A DNA stretch of 64,000 bases from Saprospiraceae bacterium (lineage in GTDB: Bacteria; Bacteroidota; Bacteroidia; Chitinophagales; Saprospiraceae), in assembly GCA_019638455.1 (NCBI GenBank), contig JAHBTU010000002.1:840501-904500 (forward strand). Direction: 5' to 3'. A model generated the notes under the pieces. That model was given only the letters and a program-made list of their open reading frames with translations, was not told the origin of the DNA and did not search any database. Below are positions 18,045 through 25,413 of this stretch, one piece after another (the stretch's first letter is position 1; each line of letters opens with the position of its first letter). The position numbers and the translations under genes are program-made.

Positions 18045-19553
18045 CTACCCCGCCAACCGCCGCACCGTCTTCGCGTCGCCCATCACGCTAGTTTCATCGG
18101 CATCCTTGCGCTTCGTGTGGACGCGGAGGATGCGCTGGTTTTCGGCTTTCACGAGCGGGTCTTTTTTGTGTTTCCAGAGCATTTCGCGGGCGAAGGCGCT
18201 GGTTTTTTCCAAATCCACGACAGGCGCGGGGTAATCGAGGCCGGGCCGGAACTGGTAAAAAGCCGCCTCCAAAGCCGTCATTTTCCACGGTTCGCGGGCG
18301 AAAGGCGCGGGCAAATCGGCCAGTTCGGGCAGCCATTTTTTGATAAAAACAGCCTCCGGGTCGTGTTCTTCGGCCTGTTTCACGGGGTTGTAAATCCGAA
18401 TCGTGTTCACCCCCATCGTGCCCGCCTGCATCTGAAACTGCGAATAATGAATGCCCGGCTCGTAGTCCAGAAACATCCGCGCCAAATGGTGGACACCTGC
18501 TTGCCAGGGTTGCCAAAGTTGGTGCGTGAGGAAGGACACGAGCATGGAGCGCATCCTGAAATTGAGATAGCCCGTCGCCGCCACGCAGCGCATACAAGCA
18601 TCCACGAGCGGAAATCCGGTGCGGCCTTCCTGCCACGCCGCCACGAGCGCGGGGTCTGTTTCCGTGCGGATGCTGTCGAAGCCCCGGTTCAGGTTTTCAA
18701 ACTCCATGCGGCACTCGGCCTCGAGTTTTTGGATGAAGTGGCAGTGCCAAAACAGGCGGCTCGTGAACTGGCCGAGGTTGTAGCGGTCGCCCGTGTGCTC
18801 GGTGGCCGCGCGGGCCGCCTGCCACACCTGCCGCATGCTCAGGTTGCCCCAGGTCAGATAGGGCGAGATGCGGCTGCAACTGCGCCGCGCCTCTTCCGGC
18901 TTCGATATGTGTTTGAAATACTGCGACTTGCGTTCGTAGAGGAAACTTTCGAGGTAGCGCCGGGCGGGATGTTCGCCGCCCGGCTGCATCATTTTTTCAG
19001 GTAAAAAAAGAGCGGGCGGCAGCGGGTTTGCCCTGAATTTTTGCAAAAAATCGTCGGGCAGAACGACGGGTTTCCACTGCGAAAAATCCGGCTCAGCAAC
19101 GGGTTGGCTCATGGCGTCCACCCATTTTTGCTCCCAATTTTTTCGGTTAAAAAGCCGTCGCGCCACACCACCTGTTTGAAATTCGCGCCACGCGATGCCG
19201 TGTTTTTTGCAAAAATCCGCTACCGCCAAGTCGCGGTCGAAGGTGAGCCGATTGCCCGTTTCCTCGTGCGAAAAAATTGTTTTTACCTCGAAGATGTCGC
19301 GCAACGCATCCAGCACGGGCAGTACCTCGCCGTGCAGCCAATATAGCGGAATCCCGCGCGGCGCTAAACGCGCCTCCATGTCGCGCAGGCTTTCCCACAC
19401 GAATCGCCAGTGCCGCAGGTCGCTGTCAGCATGGCGCATCCACGACGGCTCGAAGCAGTAGAGCAGCAGCAGGGGCAGCCCTTCGGCGATGGCCGTTTGA
19501 AGCGGTGCGTGGTCGCTCAGGCGCAGGTCGCGTTTTAGCCAGACGATGTTCAT
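18045..19553 (-). CDS. Cryptochrome/DNA photolyase family protein
   Basis: A 502-residue flavoprotein; family members repair UV-induced pyrimidine dimers with blue light or act as light sensors. The start at 19553 aligns with the family N-terminus (MNIVWLKRDLRLSDHAPL). An alpha/beta antenna-binding domain covers about 1-130. The FAD-binding helical domain contains GRTGFPLVDACMRCVAATGY, then WQAGVHHLARMFLDYEPGIHYSQFQ and NTIRIYNPVKQAEEHDP, the conserved flavin/DNA region. The C-terminus carries a short basic tail. I cannot decide between CPD photolyase and a cryptochrome-like subgroup by eye. The gene stands alone and is divergent from the Uma2 gene. Confidence 0.9.
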   Translation of the reverse strand: MNIVWLKRDLRLSDHAPLQTAIAEGLPLLLLYCFEPSWMRHADSDLRHWRFVWESLRDMEARLAPRGIPLYWLHGEVLPVLDALRDIFEVKTIFSHEETGNRLTFDRDLAVADFCKKHGIAWREFQTGGVARRLFNRKNWEQKWVDAMSQPVAEPDFSQWKPVVLPDDFLQKFRANPLPPALFLPEKMMQPGGEHPARRYLESFLYERKSQYFKHISKPEEARRSCSRISPYLTWGNLSMRQVWQAARAATEHTGDRYNLGQFTSRLFWHCHFIQKLEAECRMEFENLNRGFDSIRTETDPALVAAWQEGRTGFPLVDACMRCVAATGYLNFRMRSMLVSFLTHQLWQPWQAGVHHLARMFLDYEPGIHYSQFQMQAGTMGVNTIRIYNPVKQAEEHDPEAVFIKKWLPELADLPAPFAREPWKMTALEAAFYQFRPGLDYPAPVVDLEKTSAFAREMLWKHKKDPLVKAENQRILRVHTKRKDADETSVMGDAKTVRRLAG

Positions 19554-19665
19554 AGCGGGCAACATGGCGAGAGAAACAATGCACTACGGGAAGTGGTTTT
19601 CAAAAAAAGTGCAGCCAACGTTTTGCCCCTTGCCAAAAAGAAAGCATCGGTGTGTGGCAATTCCG

Positions 19666-19673
19666 TACCTTCG
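19666..19673 (+). promoter_or_regulatory. Putative Bacteroidota -7 box
   Basis: TACCTTCG matches the TAnnTTTG consensus with one mismatch, 22 bp before the Uma2 start codon. No clear -33 box is visible at the expected distance. Confidence 0.35.
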
Positions 19674-19695
19674 TAACCAGTTCAAAAGCATCGTT

Positions 19696-20274
19696 ATGAC
19701 AGCATTGGCCACAGTATCTCCCTCAAAAAAGATTACATGGGAGACCTTCCGGGAGATGGACATCCCGGAGGGCGATAATTCTATCTACGAACTCATCAAT
19801 GGAGAAATCATGCGACGAGCCTCGCCAAACTCACCCCATCAGCGGGTATCATTCAAACTCAGCGTCGAGTTTGGCATTTACAATAAAAAGAAAAAAGCGG
19901 GAGAGTTCTTTACCGCCCCCTTTGATGTCTTTTTTGACGAACATACGGCAGAGGTGCAGCCCGACCTGCTTTTTGTGTCCAACGAACGGTCGTTCATCGT
20001 GCAGCCTAACAACGGCATCGTGGGCGCGCCCGACCTAATCGTGGAGATTATTTCACCCGGAACGGTTGACCGAGACCGCATTATGAAGAAGGACGTGTAT
20101 GAGCGGTTTGCGGTAAAAGAGTACTGGGTCGTAGACCCAGCCTACAAAAGTGTGGAGGTGCACGTCATGGAAAACAACCGCTACCAACTTTTCTCCTTCG
20201 CGGAAGCCAAAGGCAAAATCACGTCGTCCGTCCTCCCCAATTTCAGCCTTGAGGTGAGTAAAATTTTTGATTGA
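19696..20274 (+). CDS. Uma2-family (DUF820) endonuclease-like protein
   Basis: A 192-residue protein of the PD-(D/E)XK nuclease fold. The start at 19696 (MTALATVSPSKKITWE) fits the family; longer in-frame starts overlap the photolyase gene. The catalytic pattern is visible: Asp in EVQPDLLFVS, Glu in DLIVEIISPGT, and a Lys in RDRIMKKDVYERF, followed by EYWVVDP, the family's most conserved block. Uma2 proteins are very common in Saprospiraceae and cyanobacteria, often in many copies, and are found in mobile or defence contexts; their target is not established. A TAnnTTTG-like box lies just upstream. Confidence 0.88.
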   Translation: MTALATVSPSKKITWETFREMDIPEGDNSIYELINGEIMRRASPNSPHQRVSFKLSVEFGIYNKKKKAGEFFTAPFDVFFDEHTAEVQPDLLFVSNERSFIVQPNNGIVGAPDLIVEIISPGTVDRDRIMKKDVYERFAVKEYWVVDPAYKSVEVHVMENNRYQLFSFAEAKGKITSSVLPNFSLEVSKIFD

Positions 20275-20354
20275 ATGTTGAATTGTGGCTTTTTTCAGGT
20301 AATCAACGGCAAGCCTTTCCCTTGTAAATATTGTTCTGCGGCTGCGCGCATGTT

Positions 20355-23300
20355 TTAGCGCAGAGTGCAAGGTGCCAAGTTCCCATACACCCGAAACCCC
20401 GCCCAGAAAAACGGGTGCGCCTGCGCTGGGTGTTGGTGTGCGAAATTGATTTGCGCCTTGCGCAGCGCCCTATCCTTGGGCATACTTTGTTGCAGATTGC
20501 GGTAAAAGTCAACCATGAGGTTAGCCGTGCTTCGGTCGTGTGCCACCCATTGAGAGGCGACCACGCTGCGAGCGCCAGCATACAGAAACCCCCGCACCAA
20601 GCCGATGATGCCCTCGCCTCGAAGGAGCCGCCCCCCTCCCGCTTCGCAGGCCGAGAGCACCACCATGTCGGCAGCCAGCGCCAGCGCGAACAAATCTTTG
20701 GCCAACAACAGTTCGCCGTCCGACGAGGCGGCCACGAATGAAAAGTCTCCTTGACGGTCGTCGGCTTGGCTGTGCGTGGCCAAATGGAGCATGGTGTACC
20801 GTGGCGCGTCGTTGCGGAATCGGGTCAGACTGGCGTCAACGCCGAGCCAGACATCGCCTTTCACGAGCGCGGCGATGGCTTGCACCTCTTCACCAGAATA
20901 GGGCAGGGTATGAAAGCGGCGGTTGGCTGCGGTGGTTTGAGCGTCTTGCTGCCGGGAAAATGGAGCAATGCCCAGCCACTTTTTTTCTGCTTTTTTGACA
21001 GGGGGTGGCCTGATTTCGAGCAGCAGGTTTGGCGAAAGGCAGTAGCTAAGCGCCTTTTCGCGCAGCCAGAACGGGTAGGTGCGAAAATTGTCCACATCCA
21101 TAGGAGCGCCAGGCAAGAGTGCCCCGAACGGCAAGTGCCAAAGTTTGCCGTCGGGGATGAGTACGATGCGTTCGGGCAGCACGGCGGCTACGGGTGCTAT
21201 AAGTTGCTGATATACCTCTTGTGCGGCAGCCACATAACGGTCCAAGCTGCTGTCGTAAAGGGCATCGGTGGGGATATCGGCGGTGTGGTATGTGGTCAGG
21301 GATTGCTGCACCTGTTCCAGCGCATTGTTCAGCGTGGCATCCATAGGCAGCGTGTGTATGAGCAGTGTGTCGCGGGTGTGCACGAAAAGATGCAGGTTGT
21401 TGGCCGTTTGGCTGAAGAGCAGGAGGGCTTGGTCGCGGGCGAGTGTGCGGCGGTGCAATTCGTCGCTGGGAATGTCGCGGCCCAATTTGCGAAGTTGGAA
21501 GTAGGCGGGGTGCTCGCGCTCGATTTGGCGCAACAAGACATCATATTCCTGTCGCCACTCGGTCAGGTTGCTATTAAGCCAGAGCATATTGCTGTCTTGG
21601 TGTGCGTCGGCCATAAAGCGGAACGTTTCCAGTTCTTTTTCAGCAAAGACGATGCGTTGCCGGAGGCTGCTCTCGGAGAGGATAAGTGTGTCGGGTATGC
21701 CAGCATACCGAAGCGCACCGAGTTGTCGCATCGCCTCGGCAAGTAGGAAGGCTTTGCTTTTGCCTGCAATTTGAAAGGCCACTTCGACGTGCCGGGCATC
21801 GCCAGTAGCGATAAAAAGTGCCAAGCGCGTGTCGAGCCAGTGTTCCAATGCGGGATGGTCGAGGTCGTAGAAAATTTCGCGGGAGCTGTTGACGGTGATT
21901 TCCTCCACTTCGTGAAAGAGGGTTTCGGCGGCAAGGGCGGCATAGTGCTCTGAGCGGGACAACAGGGCAATATCGCGTGTTTGCTCCCAGACGCGATATT
22001 GCGTTCGGGAGTACAATAGGCAAAGTTCGCGGAAATGGTCGCGCGGCAGCACTTCCGACGGTGTTTGCAACAAGTAACCAGCAGCGGCAAATGCTGTGTC
22101 GCAGCGTAGCAGACAGGAGCTCCAATCGCCTTGTGCAAAAGACAACTCAGCCAATTTTGTGTAAATGCGGAACGAATGGGCAAAGTCGCCCCCCAAATGT
22201 TCGTCAATGATGCGCAACACTTGGCGGTAGCACACTTCGGCTTGTGCGTACCGATGTGCCGAGGCGTATGCCTCGGCCAATACTTGCAAGGTTCCGATGA
22301 GGTGAAAATCCTTGCCGCCATAGTATTTTTCATTGGCAGAGACGCAGGCTTCGAGTTGCTCAATGGCCAGTTCAGGTTGTTTTTCGCGCAGGTAAAACTG
22401 TCCCAGGTCTTGTAAAAATTGGATGTATTCGAGGTCTTCCGCGCCTTCTCGTAGGTATATGTCCTTGGCTTCCAACAGATAGCGCAAACCTGCCTCGGCC
22501 TCCTCCGTTTTTTGACAACACAGCCCGATTTTGACATACAAATCGGCGAAGTAAGTGTCGCCGGGCCTCAGCAGGTTTTTCAGTTTGGACAAGGCAAACA
22601 GGTATTGTTCTCTTGCTCTTGTGAAGTCGTGCAGCCCGAACCAAGCATTTCCGAGATGATAGCCAGCGTAGCCCAAACCCTCGTGGTTTTGTCGGTCGGC
22701 ATATACTGCACGGGCATTTTCCAATGGAGGAATGGCCGCATGGAATTTTTTTTCGGCATTCAGCGCCGAACCGATACCTACTCGTACATCGGCCATGACA
22801 CGCGCAAATCGGACGCTGTCGGGGCGCAGGAGTTCCAAGGCTCTTTCCTCGTGGTGGTGCACTTCCCGAAAACGATATTGCTTGCGAAGGGTCAGACCGA
22901 TTTGGTGGTGGCAAATGGCTTGACGCAACGTATCGCGTGCGGTTTCAAAAACAGGCAAATTTTGAAAGTACAGGTGGAGGGCCTCTTGCTCCCGGTTGAG
23001 TTCCCGCAATCCGCGGGCAACGAACATACGGGCAAAGGCGGTCTTGGGGTGCTCTGAGCCGTAGAGGCGCGTAAAAATGTCAATTGCTTTGGTCGCTGAG
23101 GTTATTTCCTCCGCATAATGGTGGGCATTGTGGTGCTGTCGGGCATTGTTGAGGAACTCTTCTGCCAAAAGCGAGTCGTTCCGCACATCGGAATCGGTTT
23201 GGGCAACCGTCCAACTTGGGAGGCACAGAGCAACTATGAGCACACTACTGGACATTTTCAAATTTGCCACGAAGTCGCAAAGACGCAAAGCAAAATACTC

Positions 23301-23402
23301 ATTGATTTGCCGCATTTTGTGCCTTTGTGTCTTTGCAGCACAAAAATAATGTCCAGTAGTGTGAACTATTAGGCAAAGTATGGAAGTCGTGCGTGGTGGC
23401 AT
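20355..23402 (-). CDS. Secreted TPR-CHAT caspase-like protein
   Basis: This 1015-codon gene ends an operon with a sigma factor and a membrane anti-sigma-like protein. Its ATG at 23402 lies 6 bp after the preceding stop. The N-terminal 700 residues are mostly TPR-like helical repeats. The C-terminal CHAT domain keeps the caspase dyad: His877 in LHLATHSQADD and Cys919 in VVLSACEAGGGRLLRGEG, so it is probably an active peptidase. A 123-bp element has inserted in the signal-peptide region in frame. Translation from 23402 would put 44 foreign residues into the signal peptide. An ATG inside the element's end (23255) gives MSSSVLIVALCLPSWTVAQ, a good signal peptide, so the working start may be 23255 (966 residues). 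Export to the periplasm or surface is expected. Confidence 0.88.
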   Translation of the reverse strand: MPPRTTSILCLIVHTTGHYFCAAKTQRHKMRQINEYFALRLCDFVANLKMSSSVLIVALCLPSWTVAQTDSDVRNDSLLAEEFLNNARQHHNAHHYAEEITSATKAIDIFTRLYGSEHPKTAFARMFVARGLRELNREQEALHLYFQNLPVFETARDTLRQAICHHQIGLTLRKQYRFREVHHHEERALELLRPDSVRFARVMADVRVGIGSALNAEKKFHAAIPPLENARAVYADRQNHEGLGYAGYHLGNAWFGLHDFTRAREQYLFALSKLKNLLRPGDTYFADLYVKIGLCCQKTEEAEAGLRYLLEAKDIYLREGAEDLEYIQFLQDLGQFYLREKQPELAIEQLEACVSANEKYYGGKDFHLIGTLQVLAEAYASAHRYAQAEVCYRQVLRIIDEHLGGDFAHSFRIYTKLAELSFAQGDWSSCLLRCDTAFAAAGYLLQTPSEVLPRDHFRELCLLYSRTQYRVWEQTRDIALLSRSEHYAALAAETLFHEVEEITVNSSREIFYDLDHPALEHWLDTRLALFIATGDARHVEVAFQIAGKSKAFLLAEAMRQLGALRYAGIPDTLILSESSLRQRIVFAEKELETFRFMADAHQDSNMLWLNSNLTEWRQEYDVLLRQIEREHPAYFQLRKLGRDIPSDELHRRTLARDQALLLFSQTANNLHLFVHTRDTLLIHTLPMDATLNNALEQVQQSLTTYHTADIPTDALYDSSLDRYVAAAQEVYQQLIAPVAAVLPERIVLIPDGKLWHLPFGALLPGAPMDVDNFRTYPFWLREKALSYCLSPNLLLEIRPPPVKKAEKKWLGIAPFSRQQDAQTTAANRRFHTLPYSGEEVQAIAALVKGDVWLGVDASLTRFRNDAPRYTMLHLATHSQADDRQGDFSFVAASSDGELLLAKDLFALALAADMVVLSACEAGGGRLLRGEGIIGLVRGFLYAGARSVVASQWVAHDRSTANLMVDFYRNLQQSMPKDRALRKAQINFAHQHPAQAHPFFWAGFRVYGNLAPCTLR
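23241..23363. mobile_element. 123-bp MITE-like element inserted in the CHAT gene
   Basis: The element starts CACACTACTGGACATT and ends AATGTCCAGTAGTGTG, so its 14-bp termini are perfect inverted repeats. It is flanked by AACTATGAG (23232-23240) and AACTATTAG (23364-23372), a 9-bp target duplication with one change. It consists of one 89-bp unit plus a 34-bp tail; the copy at 60053-60442 has four units plus the same tail. It encodes no transposase and was probably moved in trans. Element plus one duplication is 132 bp, so the host frame is preserved. Confidence 0.85.
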
Positions 23403-23408
23403 TGCGCT

Positions 23409-24281
23409 TCATTGCATGGTTGCTTTCAACTGCTGCGCCTGCTCCCAATACGGGTGCTCTGGTTGGGCCAGCAGGGCATCAAGTTGCTGCCGGAAGGCCA
23501 GTTCTTGTTCGGGCATTTCAGCCAATCGGCACAGCAACAGACCCCATTCGGCGGCGTAGCGGTACTGGCGGCTGCGGCGCTCTATGAGGGTCGTAAACTG
23601 CGCGGCGGCCTCGTCGAACCGGTTCAGGCGGAACAGGGCATGGGCGGCCAAAAATGTGGCGGACTGGGCGCGTTCACCCTCGGCTTGTGCGAGCAGGTCG
23701 AGCGCCCGTTGGTATTCGCCGGCACTGTATGCCTCCTGCGCCTCGGCAATCGCATCCGACACGCCCTCGGCTGAAACGCGCCGGTAAGCAGACGGGCTTG
23801 GAGCGTCTAAGTGGCGAATGGCCAAAAGGCGGTAATCGGGGCGGGCACGCTGCTTGGCTATGGGTTTTTCCGAAGCGGGTGCGGGCGGTGGTGGCTGGGG
23901 TGTTTCGGGTATGACAGGGGTGTTTTTTTGTGATCCCGGTGTGATAGGGGCGGCTCGTGGAGCGGGCGCGTTGCCCGAAGGCAAAAGGAGCCAAACCAAC
24001 ACGGCCAAAACTAGGGCGCCGACGACCAGAGTGACCTTCCAGCCAAGTGTGCCGCCGTTTGCTGCTCCGCGTCGTTTTTGTTTTGCCCAAGCCTGAAACA
24101 ACTGGCGGCTATCAGCGGCGATGAGGAGCTCCGAGGCGGCCATCTCGGCACGGAGCAAGTTCACGCGACGGGCGAAGTCGGGTTCACTAGCGACCAGTGC
24201 CTCCAAAACCGCCCGCTCCGGGGCGGTGAGTCGCCCCTGCAGATAGTTTTTGATGTGTTCGTCTGGTAGTTGCTCGTGCAT
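23409..24281 (-). CDS. Single-pass membrane protein, anti-sigma-like with TPR region
   Basis: A 290-residue protein. The cytoplasmic N-terminus (about 1-75) has the pattern IKNYLQGRLTAPERAVLEALVASEP, typical of Bacteroidota anti-sigma/regulatory proteins that lack the zinc ligands. One transmembrane helix follows (VTLVVGALVLAVLVWLLL, about 82-100), then a Pro/Ala-rich linker (about 101-145). The C-terminal periplasmic domain contains TPR-like repeats (AYSAGEYQRALDLLAQAEG, AHALFRLNRFDEAAAQF). It lies between an ECF-type sigma gene upstream and the CHAT gene downstream (6 bp). The layout suggests it holds the sigma factor at the membrane and receives a signal, or a cut, from the periplasmic CHAT protein. 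That role is inference. Confidence 0.75.
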   Translation of the reverse strand: MHEQLPDEHIKNYLQGRLTAPERAVLEALVASEPDFARRVNLLRAEMAASELLIAADSRQLFQAWAKQKRRGAANGGTLGWKVTLVVGALVLAVLVWLLLPSGNAPAPRAAPITPGSQKNTPVIPETPQPPPPAPASEKPIAKQRARPDYRLLAIRHLDAPSPSAYRRVSAEGVSDAIAEAQEAYSAGEYQRALDLLAQAEGERAQSATFLAAHALFRLNRFDEAAAQFTTLIERRSRQYRYAAEWGLLLCRLAEMPEQELAFRQQLDALLAQPEHPYWEQAQQLKATMQ

Positions 24282-24314
24282 GATAAGCCTAATGCGTGTG
24301 TTGGTGTATGACTA

Positions 24315-24431
24315 TATACCTCGCGCTGATAGGTTTTGTGCATGATCTAAACCGAAAATACGTTTACTAAACTTTCAAAGTTTAGTAAACGTCGCTAACC
24401 GAATGCACAAAACCTGACGGCGCGAGGTATA
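24315..24431. repeat. 117-bp nested palindromic element
   Basis: Outer arms of 29 bp (24315-24343 and 24403-24431; three mismatches; TATACCTCGCGC ... AGGTTTTGTGCAT) enclose a perfect 33-bp palindrome at 24360-24392 (ACGTTTACTAAACTTT-C-AAAGTTTAGTAAACGT). The element lies in the 272-bp space between the sigma stop and the membrane-protein start. It could fold into a long hairpin in the operon transcript and lower expression of the distal genes, or be a small mobile palindrome. The core recurs at 16953-16985. Confidence 0.75.
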
Positions 24432-24553
24432 GCTCATAATTTTTTACGCGCTACATTTGTCATCCCTGAGGGAGCCGTCCGCTCTAAAAGGGCTGCCCAT
24501 GCGGTCTTCCCTCAAAGTTCGGACGGATTTCTTCGAAGAGACCAAAGCGCCCG

Positions 24554-25144
24554 TCATTCCTCCATTTCTCCGACAAACCATTTCTCTAGCAGCGCCTTGA
24601 ATCGCTTCCGACACAAAAACGCTTCTTTCTTGGCTACGGCACTACTGGCGTAGCCCATTTGGTTGGCAATTTCCTCCATTGAGTAATCCAACTGATACAG
24701 TTTCAAAAGGTTGCGGCATTTATTAGCCATCTGTTCCAACAGTTTTTCCAAGCGGTCTCGGCGCTCGTCAAGGAGGAACGCCAGTTCGGGGTCGCCGTTA
24801 GGTAGCGGCTCGGGTGGTGTTTCCATGTATCGGGTGTTGTTTCGTCCGGTTTTTTGCTGCTCGTTGTACCAGTGCCAGCGCACGATGCCCATGAAGTAGG
24901 CTTCAATGCTGCCCTCGCCTCGATAGTCGCCCAGCCGGAGTTTTCGGTCGAGCACGATGAGTGCTTCCTGAAACACATCCTCGCCGTCCTGTCGGTTGCC
25001 ACCGTGCTTGCGCACATGAGCACTACACAGGCGGCGCAGTCCCTCATTGTCGAACAAGGCTCGCAAGGCTGCTTCCCGCTGGGCGGGAGCGGTGCTGCCA
25101 AGTGCAGCGATGATGACTTCCGGTACGGAGTCGGGGTTATGCAT
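24554..25144 (-). CDS. ECF-type RNA polymerase sigma factor
   Basis: A 196-residue sigma-70 family factor with regions 2 and 4. Region 2 includes GEDVFQEALIVLDRKLRLGDYRGEGSIEAYFMGIVRWHWYN in separate blocks (DVFQEA, region 2.1/2.2; YRGEGSIEAYF, near 2.3/2.4). Region 4 is CRNLLKLYQLDYSMEEIANQMGY followed by SSAVAKKEAFLCRKRFKALL, a helix-turn-helix for -35 recognition. It heads the operon with the membrane anti-sigma-like and CHAT genes and is divergent from the Rhs operon at 25414, sharing a 269-bp intergenic region. It may regulate itself and the Rhs genes. Confidence 0.9.
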   Translation of the reverse strand: MHNPDSVPEVIIAALGSTAPAQREAALRALFDNEGLRRLCSAHVRKHGGNRQDGEDVFQEALIVLDRKLRLGDYRGEGSIEAYFMGIVRWHWYNEQQKTGRNNTRYMETPPEPLPNGDPELAFLLDERRDRLEKLLEQMANKCRNLLKLYQLDYSMEEIANQMGYASSAVAKKEAFLCRKRFKALLEKWFVGEMEE

Positions 25145-25168
25145 GTTATGTTGGAAAAGTGGTCGCGT

Positions 25169-25228
25169 GGTTACCGCTGTGCAAAGGGAAAGTTTTTTTT
25201 CGAGAAATTTTTATTTGAGGCGGTAACC
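25169..25228. promoter_or_regulatory. Inverted repeat upstream of the sigma gene
   Basis: GGTTACCGC (25169-25177) and GCGGTAACC (25220-25228) form perfect 9-bp arms 42 bp apart, within the region shared by the sigma gene and the divergent Rhs operon. Between them, on the minus strand, lies an A/T-rich tract and a CCCTTTG stretch resembling a -7 box. The arms could be an operator for a dimeric regulator or the stem of a leader hairpin. Confidence 0.4.
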
Positions 25229-25308
25229 TGTTGGGGGGTAGGGTAACAATTTGGAATAGGTAGGGATTTCCTGTTCGTTGAAGCGATTTTCACTTAACCT
25301 GACAATTT

Positions 25309-25368
25309 ATGAAAACATCTTACTGCCTTGTAGTACTGTTTCTTGCGCTCCTATTTTCCGTTTTATAA
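25309..25368 (+). CDS. 19-codon leader-like ORF (signal-peptide remnant?)
   Basis: ATG at 25309 opens MKTSYCLVVLFLALLFSVL and stops at TAA 25366-25368, 45 bp before the first gene of the Rhs operon. Its composition is that of a signal peptide. It may be a translated leader, the relic of a lost secreted gene, or chance. Confidence 0.25.
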   Translation: MKTSYCLVVLFLALLFSVL

Positions 25369-25413
25369 GCCGATTCTATCTAATGGTAAAGGTGCAGCAT
25401 TAACCCGAACGAT

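Noticed and set aside
20355..25144. Type III-E CRISPR (gRAMP/craspase) locus
   Set aside because: The TPR-CHAT plus sigma arrangement is reminiscent, but there is no Cas7-11, no CRISPR array, and the CHAT protein carries a signal peptide.
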